Part shown: positions 49,383-60,554 of the stretch, piece after piece
Position numbering within the stretch: the first letter of the stretch is position 1
How the letters are laid out: the number at the start of each line of letters is the position of its first letter
Source of the DNA: Erythrophleum ivorense
Lineage: Eukaryota; Streptophyta; Magnoliopsida; Fabales; Fabaceae
Direction of reading: 5' to 3'
DNA length: 64,000 nucleotides
Assembly (NCBI GenBank): GCA_026724425.1
Contig: JAIUCV010000009.1
Coordinates: 16,875,294-16,939,293, forward strand
Position numbers and translations under genes: made by a program
The notes under the pieces: model-generated
Seen by the model: the letters and a program-made list of their open reading frames with translations, nothing else
Database searches by the model: none
What the model was told of the DNA's origin: nothing

Positions 49383-52050
49383 TGTAACACCCCATAATTA
49401 ATTAAGGTATTAATCATGGATTAGAATTAATTAAGAGTAATTAATATGGGCTCATTAGGCAAGTTAAGTGAATGGAGACTTTAGAGAGATAAATTATTAA
49501 TATGGGTTTAAGATTTAATTGGGATAGAAATTCTATCTAGGCCTAAATTAATAGATCATGAGAATAGGCTAATGGAGGCCCAATAGATTATGTGCAGACC
49601 TAACATAATTTAGTGGGATGGAGGCCCAAAATCTACCTTGTATAGACTCCTCTAAGTGACCCAATAACCCTTGTGCAGACCTAAAATTCTTGAGCTTCTC
49701 AAACTTGGTCCAAGCTCAATTAAATTTCAGCAACCCAAATGCATAAAAACTGGCCCAGTAAATTCTGCAGCCCAACACCTCTAAACTGGCCCAACAAACT
49801 TAAAAAATCTGAAGCCCAAGTGAAGATGGATCTTGGAGCAGCCCATGACCCATACTTGACCCATACTTGACCCAACTTAAACCCTAATACCCCACCCACT
49901 TACTCACTTGCTGAAACATAAGATTCAAGAGGCAAAATCGGAGGTGGAGAAGGAGGCTAAGGTTTGGGACCAAAATTCTGCATTTTCTCATACTTAGAGC
50001 AAGGTTCAGCCAAGGTAATAGTTATACAACTTAATCCTCTCATCTTCCTCCTTAATTTGGTCTGATTAGTTTTTCATTTGGAGCATTTTCATCCTACCCA
50101 AAAATCTGAAATGTGAGTGTTTGGGGATTTTCTTGATGAAATTCGTAGGTTGGGATTAAGGCTGACCTTGGGTGACTTTAAACCCTCCATTTTGATGCTT
50201 TAATGCTTAATTTGAGACCCCCATAGCTAATCTACAAAATGGGTATTAATTATGTACGAATTTGCTTAGGATTTTGGATGGAATATTGAGTTTTCTGGTG
50301 GAGGAAACTTAAATCCGAAATTGGGACTTGTTGTGGCTGGGTAAATGATTCTTGGGTAGTCATTAGCATTTTAAATTCCTTGGGTACTGATTATGATTAT
50401 TAATGATAAATTAGAGTAGTAATTATGTGATGTTATGGTTATAGGAGGAATTCTGCACAATTGGTGATTGTTACAAGTGTCTACAAGTGAGGTAACCGGG
50501 TTTATATCAATTCCATGTGTATATTTGATTTAATTCCATATGTTGCTATATATGATTGATTGAAAAATGCTGAATGAATTGGTTGGCTATCTGTTGATTT
50601 GTGATTGGACCTTGTGAGTCCATGGTGGAGCTGTGGTGCGGCTGCCACCCGTGCATGTGCTATGATCAAGCACCGGGTTATGATCAAACCCCAGATACAC
50701 TGAGCCCCGGTTGTGCTCAATGAGGAGTAGGTGCCGTGGACGGGCCTCTCCGGTGTTAATGGCCTTTAACATGTGATAATATGATTGCTAGTATGGGATA
50801 GTAATCATGATAGCCTAATTGTTTCATTTGCTGTTATAATGGATATGATTCTGATGTTGATTTTGATTTATGCATATATGGTAATTATACTGGATATATA
50901 ATGGAATTGCCTTGGTTACTGAGATTCATATCTCACCCCGTTTTATGGGATTAATATTTCAGGTGAAAGTTCCTCGGGTAAGGATAAGGGTAAGCAAGTG
51001 GATGAACATCCATGAGCTGAGGCCGGGTGTGGGGAGCTACACTTGGTCTGAGTAGAGTAGGATAGATGCCATTTTTGTTATTAGTTTACATAGCATCATC
51101 ATGTAATCATATTGCCAAGTGTACGCGTTTATATTTTGCTTGATTGAAATGTAACCGTTAAGGATTTAGAGCACATCATAGTGGGATATCAATGTATGAA
51201 CTTATAGCAATATATATATGTATGTAATTCTGCTGAAATTGTGATATGGATCACCTTATGGGAATTGTAGACATATGATGTCTTAGAGGTAAGCTAATAT
51301 TGAATGGAATATTTATAAAATTTGCATGGGATGTAAATTGCTGATAATGTATGTGATCTTGCTGCCATTTATTTATGAATTTGTTGGTATGAGTTAGTGG
51401 AACAAGTAGGAAATGACATTTGAGTTTCACAATGGTAATGGATGGATTGATGGGTAAATAGGGTAGAATAACACCATTAGGATCACTTGAAACAAGGGTA
51501 GGTGGACCTAGAGTATTGCTAAGGTGAGAATTGGAGTGTAGAGGGAGAAATTCGGGTAATATGGTCACAGAAGAGAATCCCGCCGCGGCCAAAGGGGAGA
51601 CAGAGCCGAAAGGCACCGCGGCTCAACAAACCTAGCCGCGGCGCGAAGCGAAAAAATCACCCAGGGGGGTAATAGAACCAAAACCCGCCGCGGCGCGAGT
51701 CGGAAAATTAAAATTGTGTTGGACAGAGGCAAAACTCGCCGCGAAGCGAATATATTACGCCGAGGCGAGTATTCTGGGAGTCGAGTAGAAGTTCCAGGAA
51801 GCATTTCCGCCGCGGCGCCACATAGGTTGGCCGCGACGAAGGTCCAACTAATGGATGGTTGGATACAGTAAGATTTCTTTTATGCACATTTCATTTTGTT
51901 AAGGTGGCATGGTGATGACCCTAACATCAAGGTTCAAATTCCCTCACATTTTCGTAATACGGTAAATTATAATGACCTCAAACCTTGATCATTAACTAAT
52001 AATCTTGTATTTAACCATAATTACAATGATAACAAGGTAGGGTTGTCACA
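49383..52050 (+). mobile_element. Solo LTR D (2668 bp), near-twin of LTR C
   Basis: It begins TGTAACACCCC and ends GGTTGTCACA, with perfect TTAGG duplications at 49378-49382 and 52051-52055. The chromovirus 3' LTR shows the uninterrupted site near 33150. It differs from LTR C by scattered bases, an extra repeat of a short phrase near 49857-49875, and loss of about 20 bases in the CCGCGG array. The hairpin module lies at 50920-50962. Confidence 0.93.
50920..50962 (+). promoter_or_regulatory. LTR hairpin plus acceptor-like AG (LTR D)
   Basis: The arrangement is the same as at 42195-42237: stem TGAGAT/ATCTCA, loop TCAT, then CCCC and TTTCAG/GTG. Confidence 0.5.
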
Positions 52051-53184
52051 TTAGGTGTCTCAACAACTCATTTAAATGCTTAATTAACCCTAGGAACTAT
52101 CATACACATCCAGATTTTGGAAGGTACACATAAAACCCTAAGTTTTGCATCTTGATTTCTAATGGCTATTGCATGGTTTTCTTTGCATATTCCTATTCTC
52201 CTCCATCAAATACTTAAGATTCATGCTTGGTTAGGCTTAAAAATCAGATCCTCCTAGGGTTCTTGCTGTGTATTGAAATAGAGAAGAAAGGGGAATCAAT
52301 ATAGCTACCAAAGGATGCATTTGTACCTTGTTTCCTTGCTTAATTTGGCTTGAATCTTGCTTTCTCCAAGCTCCTCTCTTCAAATCCGAAATTTCCCTTG
52401 AATTTCTCCCTTGAATCAGATTTATAAACTTCATTTTAATCTAAGGAAACAAAGGAGAAGGGAGGAGAGGAGGTGTGGATGAAGAAAAGCAAGGAAAAAC
52501 ACCATAAAAACATACCTTAAACTTGGATTTCTTCCTCCTCCTTCTTCCTCTCTTGGGTGCCTCTCCCTTAGGGTTTTGCTTCTGATTTGGGGCTGGAAAA
52601 TTTGAAGTGAAATGAGGGCAAGTGTGAGGCGCCACCTATATATAGCTAAGGTAAAAGGACTTTTTCAAAAATTCTAATTTTGTCCTTCATACTTTGCATT
52701 TTTGTTTCTCCTTCGTTTTAGCTCCTTTTTGAGAACTGTCTTTTCCATTATAAAATTTAGGTTCCCAATTAAGAAAAATGCCTTTGAAATCACTCAAATT
52801 AGAGCTAATACCTTTCTGAACAGATCTATTAAAGTTTGGGCACACCGACATTGGAAAACGTCCACCAAAGGGGATTTAACTGTCTCGGGGCTTCCCATGG
52901 TTTTCAGGGCCTCTAAGAACTCCAAACTTTCATTTAAAAAGCCCTCCTATGTGAATTCCAAAAATTGCCCAAAATTACAAAAATACCATTACGTTTCGTA
53001 GGTTTTTAGTCAAAATTTGTTTCTTCATTCTAGCTCCGTTTTTCCTTCCGTCTGAGACTAGAATTCTCATTTTTAGGAGGCTAGAATATTGCTCAAATTT
53101 TTTAGGACCTTAACTAATTCATTTCAAGGAACTTGCTTTGAAAACTTGTCAATTTTTATCATTTAACGAAAACTGGACATTACA

Positions 53185-54192
53185 GGTTCTGCCTAAAAAT
53201 CAAATCCTCTTAGGTCTTCTCAAGTGGGACAAAATGGTGGAAAAGGAAACCAAAGGGAGCAACATAGGATGAGAAATTACCTTATTTTCTTACTTTTTCT
53301 CACTTGAATCTAGCTTTCTCCAAGCTCTTGTCTTCAAATCTGAATTTTTCCTTAAGTTTCTCCCTTAAAACAGATTTGTAAACTTCATGTTAATGAAAAG
53401 AAACAAAGAAGAATGAAGGAGAAGACATTTAGAAAAGAAAGAGCATGAAAAACTACTAAATTTTCATACCTTAAGCCTTTGATTTATCTTCCTTTTCTTC
53501 CTCCTCTTATGCGCCACTCTCCCTAGGGTTTTCCTCTAGTTTTGGGTAGAACTTGGTCATGCAACATGAATGGAGAAGAAGGGCGCATTATATATATAGG
53601 TGGGAAGAAGTTACACTTTTCAAAAATTTCCATTTTGTCCTTCATTCTTAGCATTTTCATTTCTCTTTTGTTTTAGCTCTTTTTTGAGAATCGTCCTTTC
53701 CATTATAAAATTTAAGTTCCCAATTTAATAAAATGTCTTTGGAATCACTCAAATCGGAGCTAAAACCTTCCCAAAGAAATTTGTCAAAGTTCAGGTGCAC
53801 CAACGTTGGAAAACGTCCACCGAAGGGGCTTTAGCTGTCCCGAGACTTTCCATGATTTTCAGGCCCTCTGAGAACCCTGGGAAACTCAAAATTTCCATTT
53901 AAAAATCTCCCCTATGTGAGTTCCAAAATTTGCTCAAAATTATGAAAATGCCATTATGTTTCATAAGTTTTCCATAAGAAATTGTTTCTTCATTCTAGCT
54001 ATATTTTTCTTTACATCTGAGCCTGAGATTCTCATTTTTAGGAGTCTAGAACACTTCCAAAATTTTTTGGGACCTTAACTACATCATTTTGGGGGACTTC
54101 CTTTCATATATGGTGAATTTTGTTCGTTGACAGAGTAACCGTATATTACGTTTCTCGCGTTTTCTCTCATTTTCAGAGAATCGGATGTTACA
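53185..54192 (-). mobile_element. Outer solo LTR, segment 2 (5' part)
   Basis: It starts with the GGTTC duplication, continues the LTR interrupted at 30623, and ends GGATGTTACA at 54192. A TATA-like ATATATATAGG (reverse strand) lies near 53591-53601. Confidence 0.83.
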
Positions 54193-54846
54193 AGTTCAAT
54201 TTAGATATCAATACAAAAGGAATTAAATTCAATGGTATTCGTCACAAATTAGGTATATCAAATCACAATCATTCTTATTACTTAGGTGACAGTGATATAT
54301 TGCTAAACACCATTCACTATTTGTGATTCTAAAATAAGATTATTTTTTGGGTTACTACTAACATAATAAGAACTTAGGAGGTCACACACAAAGAGTAAGG
54401 ATGAAATTGAAATATTATAATATTATTGAGGTTTTAGTTAGATTATAAATCCCAATAATAAGCTCAATATAATATGATTAGATTATATTATAGAATAATA
54501 CATTATTTAATATTAAGGTAATATTAAATAATAATAATATAATGTAAGGTTACTTAATATTAAAGTAATATTATATTATGTTGGGCCTATCTCTCCTTGC
54601 TCCCTATTGGGCTTGGGTTAGCATCTAAGAGTTTAAGTTGAATTAGAAATTATAGTTTCAATAGGATTAGAAAAGTGTTAAATCCCAAGTCTATAAATAC
54701 AAGACCAAAAGGGGTGGCACATAAGACATAAAAGAGTATCTTTGAAATTCTAATTCACTTAAAACTTTGAAAGACCTTAACTCTAGATAGTGAGAGGCCT
54801 TTTCTAGCAGAAATATAAAGTGAAAGAAGGTTTCACCCACTATATG
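54193..54846 (+). mobile_element. Copia LTR 1, segment 4 with promoter
   Basis: It resumes Copia LTR 1 after AGTTC. A TATA box CTATAAATAC at about 54692-54701 is followed by a purine-rich leader, the usual arrangement near the transcription start in this LTR type, and confirms + orientation. It is interrupted at 54847 by a second Copia LTR. Confidence 0.68.
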
Positions 54847-56676
54847 TGTTGGAGATTGTGCCCTAAGCCAATCATTGTATTGTAAATATTGTACTTTATT
54901 AAGAAATAAGAGTTTTCTTTTATTACATTATTATATTTTTGGCATGTTCTATATAATAATATCTTTGGATAAATTATATTGATTATCCTAAATATCCCTA
55001 ATTGATCATCATTGTGGGAACGATGATGAACTAAAACTAGTATGATTTTAATTAATGATTATGTGTTAATCATGTATATAGATACGAATCAAAATCATCG
55101 GCACTATTAGGGAACAAGATGTTGGATCGACCCGTTATGAGATAACTATATGAATTAAATCATAAGCAAATCTCATATATAACTGTGTCACTAAGCCTTT
55201 AGACTTGAGATCACTATAATTTCCAACATGAAAAAATACTATTTTTTAGCATAGTCAAAAGTCATCTTTAACCGAGTAATCATAAAGGCTATGATCGAGT
55301 ACAGTGAAATTCATGTAGAAGAAAATGAGTGGTCAAAATAGGATTTGTCCCTCTAATTAATAGAAAGATATCTCTGGGCTCCTTGATGAGTGAGACTGAG
55401 AAATGTATGGCTGTACTCAAATGGAAGAGTTTCCATTTGTACTGTCAGTCTGCACATAGATCAAAAAAGGGACGATCAAATAAGATAAAGATGACATTTC
55501 CATGCCTCATATTTGATCTCGATATCATGTGACAAAAGGGATGTGATAGGATTATATGACAAGTTGCATCAGATCACTGATCCTTATATGATTTGGATAA
55601 TCACAATGTCATGCTAGAGGCCACTTGTGACTTGTGGGTTAAATAGTGTCATTAACCCACTGCCAACGTCATATGGGCCTACAGGGTCGCACACAAGAAC
55701 GAGTCAACTCGAGTTAGAATGTCTAAATTCATTAAATCTAAAATTGTGTCTAGATTCAATGAATGTCACGTTCAATTTAGGGTGAAAGAATTTTTATAAA
55801 TAAATATATATAGTTTATAAAATTCAAAATATATATGTATATATATATATTTATATTTCAAAAAATATATATATCCTTTAATTAATTTAAATCAATTAGT
55901 TTTAGATTCAAATCTATATGATAGATTTATATTTAAACTAATATGATAATTTAAATTTAATTTAAGAGATAAATTAAATTTGAATTCAGTTCTAGATTTA
56001 GATTAAATAATTAATTAAATTTAATCTATTAGATAGACTCAAATTTAAACTAATATATTTAATTAAAATTTGATTTGATTTGATTTAAAATAATGTATTT
56101 TAAATCAATCAAATATATCTAAAACCCTAATGAGATATCTCTATAATAATAATAAAAAAGGAGGAGGTTTGGGTTTCCAGAACAACAAAAAAACCCTAGA
56201 GAGAAAAGCGTACAGACAGTGTATGGCCACCTAGAGAGAGAGCGAGAAAGAGGAGAGCATCTTCTCAACCAAGAATGTGTACGGACATTGATAAAAGGCA
56301 CTAGCACGCTGTTCGAGTTGAGTAATCGTTCATATGGATACCGGTAGAGGGAGCAAATCTGAAGATTAATTCCTGAGATTCGACAGAAAAAGGTAAATAT
56401 TTCTAGATCTACTTGATTTAAACAACACTGATGGATCCGTGGGGAGGGATTTGGGATTTTAAATTTTCACTGCGTGTCCTAGAATTCCTAACACTATGTA
56501 GATATCGTAGAGGCACAAGTCACTAGATCTACACATGTGATGCAGTTGTAGCTCAAAATAAAAGGTAACGTTTTTATTTTATTTTCATTTATGTTCCTGC
56601 ACATATTCCTGGGAATAGATTTTAGTAATCAAAATTTTAAATTTTACTGTGCCTAAGATCACTACAAACCCCAACA
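54847..56676 (+). mobile_element. Copia LTR 2, probably solo (1.83 kb)
   Basis: It begins TGTTGGAGATTGTGCC and ends CCCCAACA, with 6-bp inverted ends TGTTGG/CCAACA. There are no Copia coding domains between. The right flank is CCCAC. CCCAC also occurs on the left at 54836-54840, but six extra bases (TATATG) separate it from TGTTGG, so the duplication is imperfect. An AT-rich stretch lies at 55795-56110. The 'cctgagattcgacagaaaaagg' phrase near 56372 is typical of Copia LTR 3' halves. Confidence 0.75.
55800..55880. repeat. AT-rich simple-sequence tract
   Basis: Runs of ATATATAT interrupted by single changes lie inside Copia LTR 2. Another pure AT run lies at 62167-62185. Confidence 0.7.
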
Positions 56677-56799
56677 CCCACATATAAAAATACATGTAAT
56701 CCATATAGAATGCCATTTGCTAAATTATGTTCTAACTCTTAATACATGTATCCATGGATTACAAAATCATAGTCTAACACTTTTACATGTATTGCTATT
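56677..56799 (+). mobile_element. Copia LTR 1, segment 5
   Basis: This short AT-rich piece lies between Copia LTR 2 and the next solo LTR. Its assignment to Copia LTR 1 rests on position; it ends in CTATT, duplicated at 60512-60516. Confidence 0.5.
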
Positions 56800-59700
56800 T
56801 GTAATATTTGGTTCTCTAAAAACAAGAGAAAACGTGAGAACGTAACATGCGGTTTCTCTGTAAACGAACGAAATTCACCGGATACAAAAGCAAGTCCTCC
56901 GAAATGACTTAGTTAAGGTCCCCAAAAATTTGGGAAACATTCTAGACTCCTAAAAATGAGAATCTCAGGCTTAGACAGAAAGAAAAACAAAGCTAGAATG
57001 AAGAAACAAAATGTAACGAAATGTTGACAAAACATAGGGCCATTTTTGTCATTTTGAAAAAATTTTAGAATTCTCATAGGAGGGCTTTCTAAATGAAAGT
57101 TTTGAGTTCTCCAAGGTTCTCAGAGGCCCTGAAAACCATGGGAAGTCCCAGGACAGCTAAAACCTCTCTGGTGGACGTTTTCCAACATCAGTTGACCTGA
57201 ACTTTAACTGATTCATTCAAGAAGGTTTTAGCTCCAATTTGAGTGATTCCAAAGGCATTTTATGAATTATAGAATCTAAATTTTATGATGAAAAAAATTG
57301 TTCTTAAAAAGGAGTTAAAATGAGCCTAAACGGAGTAAATAGGCGCTTAAGGGTAAAATGGTCATTTTAAAAAATTGTAAAAGAGGCTTCTTAAGTAAGA
57401 TTACACCTCATCACCTTCTCCAAACTTCCATTTGCAGAAAAATGGGCAGAAATGGCGTGACATTAAGAGGGGGAAGAGAGAAGAAGTTTAAACTTTTGTT
57501 CAGGTAAGTAAACGGCCCCGTTTCATCCGGTGCCAGTTAGGAAAGTTATTCCTCTCTCTAAGAGCTCTCTAATGGTGGTTTTCTTTTCTTGAAAACTTGA
57601 AGATTCAGGTCTAACCCAAGCCAAAAAGGAATTCTTTTCAAGAAATTAATCGTTAAAAAATAATCTACGCGAAGAGAACTCTATTTTAAGGTAAGACTTC
57701 ACTTGAAATACTTACAAAATCTTATATTTTCAAGCCATTTAAGCTTAGATCTAGAGAGATAAAGTGAAGAGGAGAGTTTTTCTTTATGTGTTCTTGATGG
57801 AACTAAAGGTTATGGAGTGTGAGGATTAAGAATATACAACTAGAATTGAAAAGGGAGCTTTAAAATGCAAGTTATGGAATTTAGGGATTTGGTTGCACCT
57901 AGGCTAAGATGAAGCTTCTTAGTAGTAATTTAAGTTGTCTAAGAATATATATGAGTTCCTAAGACACCAAGAGAGTCTCCCACATGCTTCTCCTATCAAA
58001 GAAATTAAAACAACTCTATTAGTGCCATATGAAAGCATAGCTTTGGCCAAGGAGAGTTCATGCATCTAAGGAGTGTTTTAATTCCTTCCAAGCTTAGTTT
58101 TGTATCATGTGTGATGGGAGAATGTGAGAGGAAGCCTTGAAAAAATATTAGAAGCCATAGAAAGTAAGATGGCCTTATGTGTTCTATATTATAGCTTAAA
58201 GAAGCAACACCTAGCTAGGCTCCTTGAATGGATTATGTGATGACTCCAAGAGATTTAAATAGAGTCAAGAATTATAAATGAATAGATAGAATGGAGCCAA
58301 GATGATATTTTCTTAAGGTTGCTTCATTAAGTGCATTATGGAACCATAAAAGAGCTTTATGAATTACCTAGCTTTTCTAGTGATTGTGTGGCCTTAAAAT
58401 GTAATTTAAGAGTATAATTAGCTTCCATATGATGTGTCTAGGCCAAGAGAAGTGATCTCCACCTTCTTGGGTGTGTGAGGTCAAGGGAAAGGATTCAAGA
58501 CTCAAGGAAAAAGTGTGTAAATGCAAGCAAGGTAGCTCTCTCCTCCTTCTCTCATGCATGGATGTGTGCTTACATTGTCTTTGAATGTGTGTGTATATAT
58601 TTTGAGTTATGAAAAGTATTTTAGCATGAGCTTTTATTCCGTGGTACCATGATGATCTTTTATGCATTCAAATAATGTTTTATATTCTTGCCTTAGTTTG
58701 TTTGAATGTGGAGAAGCTAAGAACCCTCTAACCATGATGAGGATGAGCCAAAAACCCTTAAAGTTAGTTGAGACAAAGTAAAGAGTCTCCTAAAAGTGAG
58801 GTTGACACCCAAGAGTAAGATTGAGTCAAAAACCTTTTAAAGAAATGGGTGAGGCAAGTCCAAGATCCACAAGTTAATGGGTGAGGCTAATCCACTCACT
58901 TGGCAAGCCTATGCACGCTATGTATGACTTGTTCAAATGCCAAGAATGTTTCTTGAATGCTCACATATGTTAACATGTCCATGCATGCATTTTCAAGACT
59001 TGTATTGCATACTTTATGTGTGATTCAATGGGAGATGAGTTATTAGGATTCTTTTAATCTCATCCCCTCCTCTCCAATGTTCTAACATGCTAGGTGAATC
59101 AAGAGAATAAGGTAATGGGAGCCAACACCTTGAAAGATAAGAAATTTACAACAAAATGCATGAATCTTACTTCTTTAAGGCCATATGAGTAGTAAGTGTT
59201 GTAAATTATTATAGTATATGTCCTATGACATTATGAACATGTATAATTATGCTAATGTATTATATACAAATGAGATTGAATGTTGTATGAATGGTATGGT
59301 ACAATTTGAGTGTGGAATGACTAAAATAGCTTTATGGAAATGTATGCAATAATGGAAGTGGAGAAGCCAAATTGAGATGCATGAGGTTTGGGACTACTTG
59401 GGTAATTCATACAAGTCATATTCATGGTTTTAAACTTACCCAAGAGGTGCCAAACACAAGAAAGACCATTTGGGCACACTTGGTATCTAATATGGAGCAA
59501 AATTGATCATATTGGAAACCTATATCACTTTTTGTCCAAATGAGCTCTTCTTGTTCTAAGATTTGGCATACAATTAGAGTTTATTGAGAGCTTTTAGGAA
59601 AGCTAAAGTACATAATTTTTGAAGGTCTATGGAATATTTGATGAATTTTCAAAGTTGGGAAATTTTCTAAAATTGGTCAGGGTACTATTCATACTGATCC

Positions 59701-60511
59701 GAAAATAAATTCTATCACTCAAGGAGCAAATGGTGTCCAATTGCCACAAAATATTATATGGAGAAACTAAAATTTCCCAACAACTTGTGTCAATTAGAAG
59801 CACCTCATTTGGAGGTCTAGAGAGGGAGATATAAATTTTTAAAGATTCTACCCAGTATCGGCACCCCAATTGACCTCAGGTACTATTTGATTGGGTTTCA
59901 AGCTCTAGGTGTGTCTGAACTGGTCTGGAGTTATTTTTCTCCTCTAGCTAACATCCACATATTTCTAGATTAGTATAATTTGTATAGATTGGATTTTTTT
60001 AGAATTAATTGTATATTTTTGAAAATTGCTACAGAAACTTATGACAATACCAATGGATGGCCCGACCTCTTGACTTTTTTGAATGTCAAACACCTTCTGT
60101 GTTTTGTTGCATGGTCTGGAATATTTTTGCCATAAATTAGACATGGGTAGCTTTCTAAAATAGCCAAGAATTCATGATTTTGATTTTTCTAGAATTAGTT
60201 ATGATTTTCTAAAATTTGTGACAGAAGTGAGGAAATTCTGGCTAAAAATGCATATGTGTTTTATGCTTTCCTTAGGTTTCCACGAGTTGTGGGCCAATTT
60301 TAATGATGAAAATGAGTTGTATCCATGTAATTAAATATGACAATGTGATATATGAGCTCACATGGTCCATAGGATACCGAACGAAAATTTTATACGCAAT
60401 GCAATGCTAAATAATGCATTATTTTAATGCAATTATTTTGCCTCTTATGTGAGCTGTATGATGTAAGGCATAGATATAGCATAAAATGAGATAGAAATTT
60501 ATGATGTTAGA
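56800..60511 (+). mobile_element. Solo LTR, plus orientation, large Tekay-like family (3.7 kb)
   Basis: It begins TGTAATATTTGG and ends ATGATGTTAGA (family TTACA with one change), 3712 bp. Perfect CTATT duplications lie at 56795-56799 and 60512-60516. The hairpin/acceptor module lies at about 59045-59093 and donor-like sites at about 57504 and 57690. No coding domains are seen. The terminal C-to-G change shows it has diverged since insertion. Confidence 0.87.
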
Positions 60512-60554
60512 CTATTACTTTAGTATCAAAAATATGGATTTATATGTTGATATA
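60512..60554 (+). mobile_element. Possible Copia LTR 1, segment 6
   Basis: This is a 43-base piece between two LTRs. The first five bases are the CTATT duplication. No end of the Copia LTR (CCAACA) is visible, so the LTR 3' end is not located. Confidence 0.3.

Larger units (their letters stand above)
30624..53184 (-). mobile_element. Complete but inactive Ty3/gypsy chromovirus (Tekay/Del-like)
   Basis: On the minus strand, in order: 5' LTR (47142-53184 with a nested LTR), iMet-type primer site (47125-47136), gag (start 46978), protease, RT, RNase H, integrase, chromodomain, polypurine tract (34300-34310), 3' LTR (30624-34296). Flanks are GGTTT (30619-30623) and GGTTC (53185-53189), one C/T difference. 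Without nested insertions the element is about 11.9 kb. gag-RT-RNase H-integrase order and a C-terminal chromodomain define a chromovirus; long LTRs suit the Tekay/Del clade. Many stop codons inactivate it. Confidence 0.9.
47142..53184 (-). mobile_element. 5' LTR of the chromovirus, carrying solo LTR D
   Basis: On the + strand it begins TGCAATACC and ends ACTGGACATTACA. Without LTR D and its duplication it is about 3370 bp, against 3673 for the 3' LTR. The difference is a deletion at 47463 that removed the equivalent of 30944-31242, with AAAT shared at both breakpoints. A TATA box lies at 52636-52645 on the minus strand. Confidence 0.88.
27931..54192 (-). mobile_element. Outer solo LTR of the nest (segments 27931-30623 and 53190-54192)
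   Basis: On the + strand it begins TATAACACC (family TGTAACACC with one change) and ends GGATGTTACA at 54192. Perfect AGTTC duplications flank it at 27926-27930 and 54193-54197. After removing the chromovirus inserted at 30624 it is about 3.70 kb, the family length. The chromovirus duplication (GGTT C/T) joins the two halves exactly where uninterrupted family members (for example near 11920-11935, opposite strand) are continuous. It is therefore older than everything at 30624-53184. Confidence 0.85.

Noticed and set aside
55329..55532. 67-codon frame within Copia LTR 2
   Set aside because: Typical length for chance frames in an LTR, with no Copia gag/pol motif.
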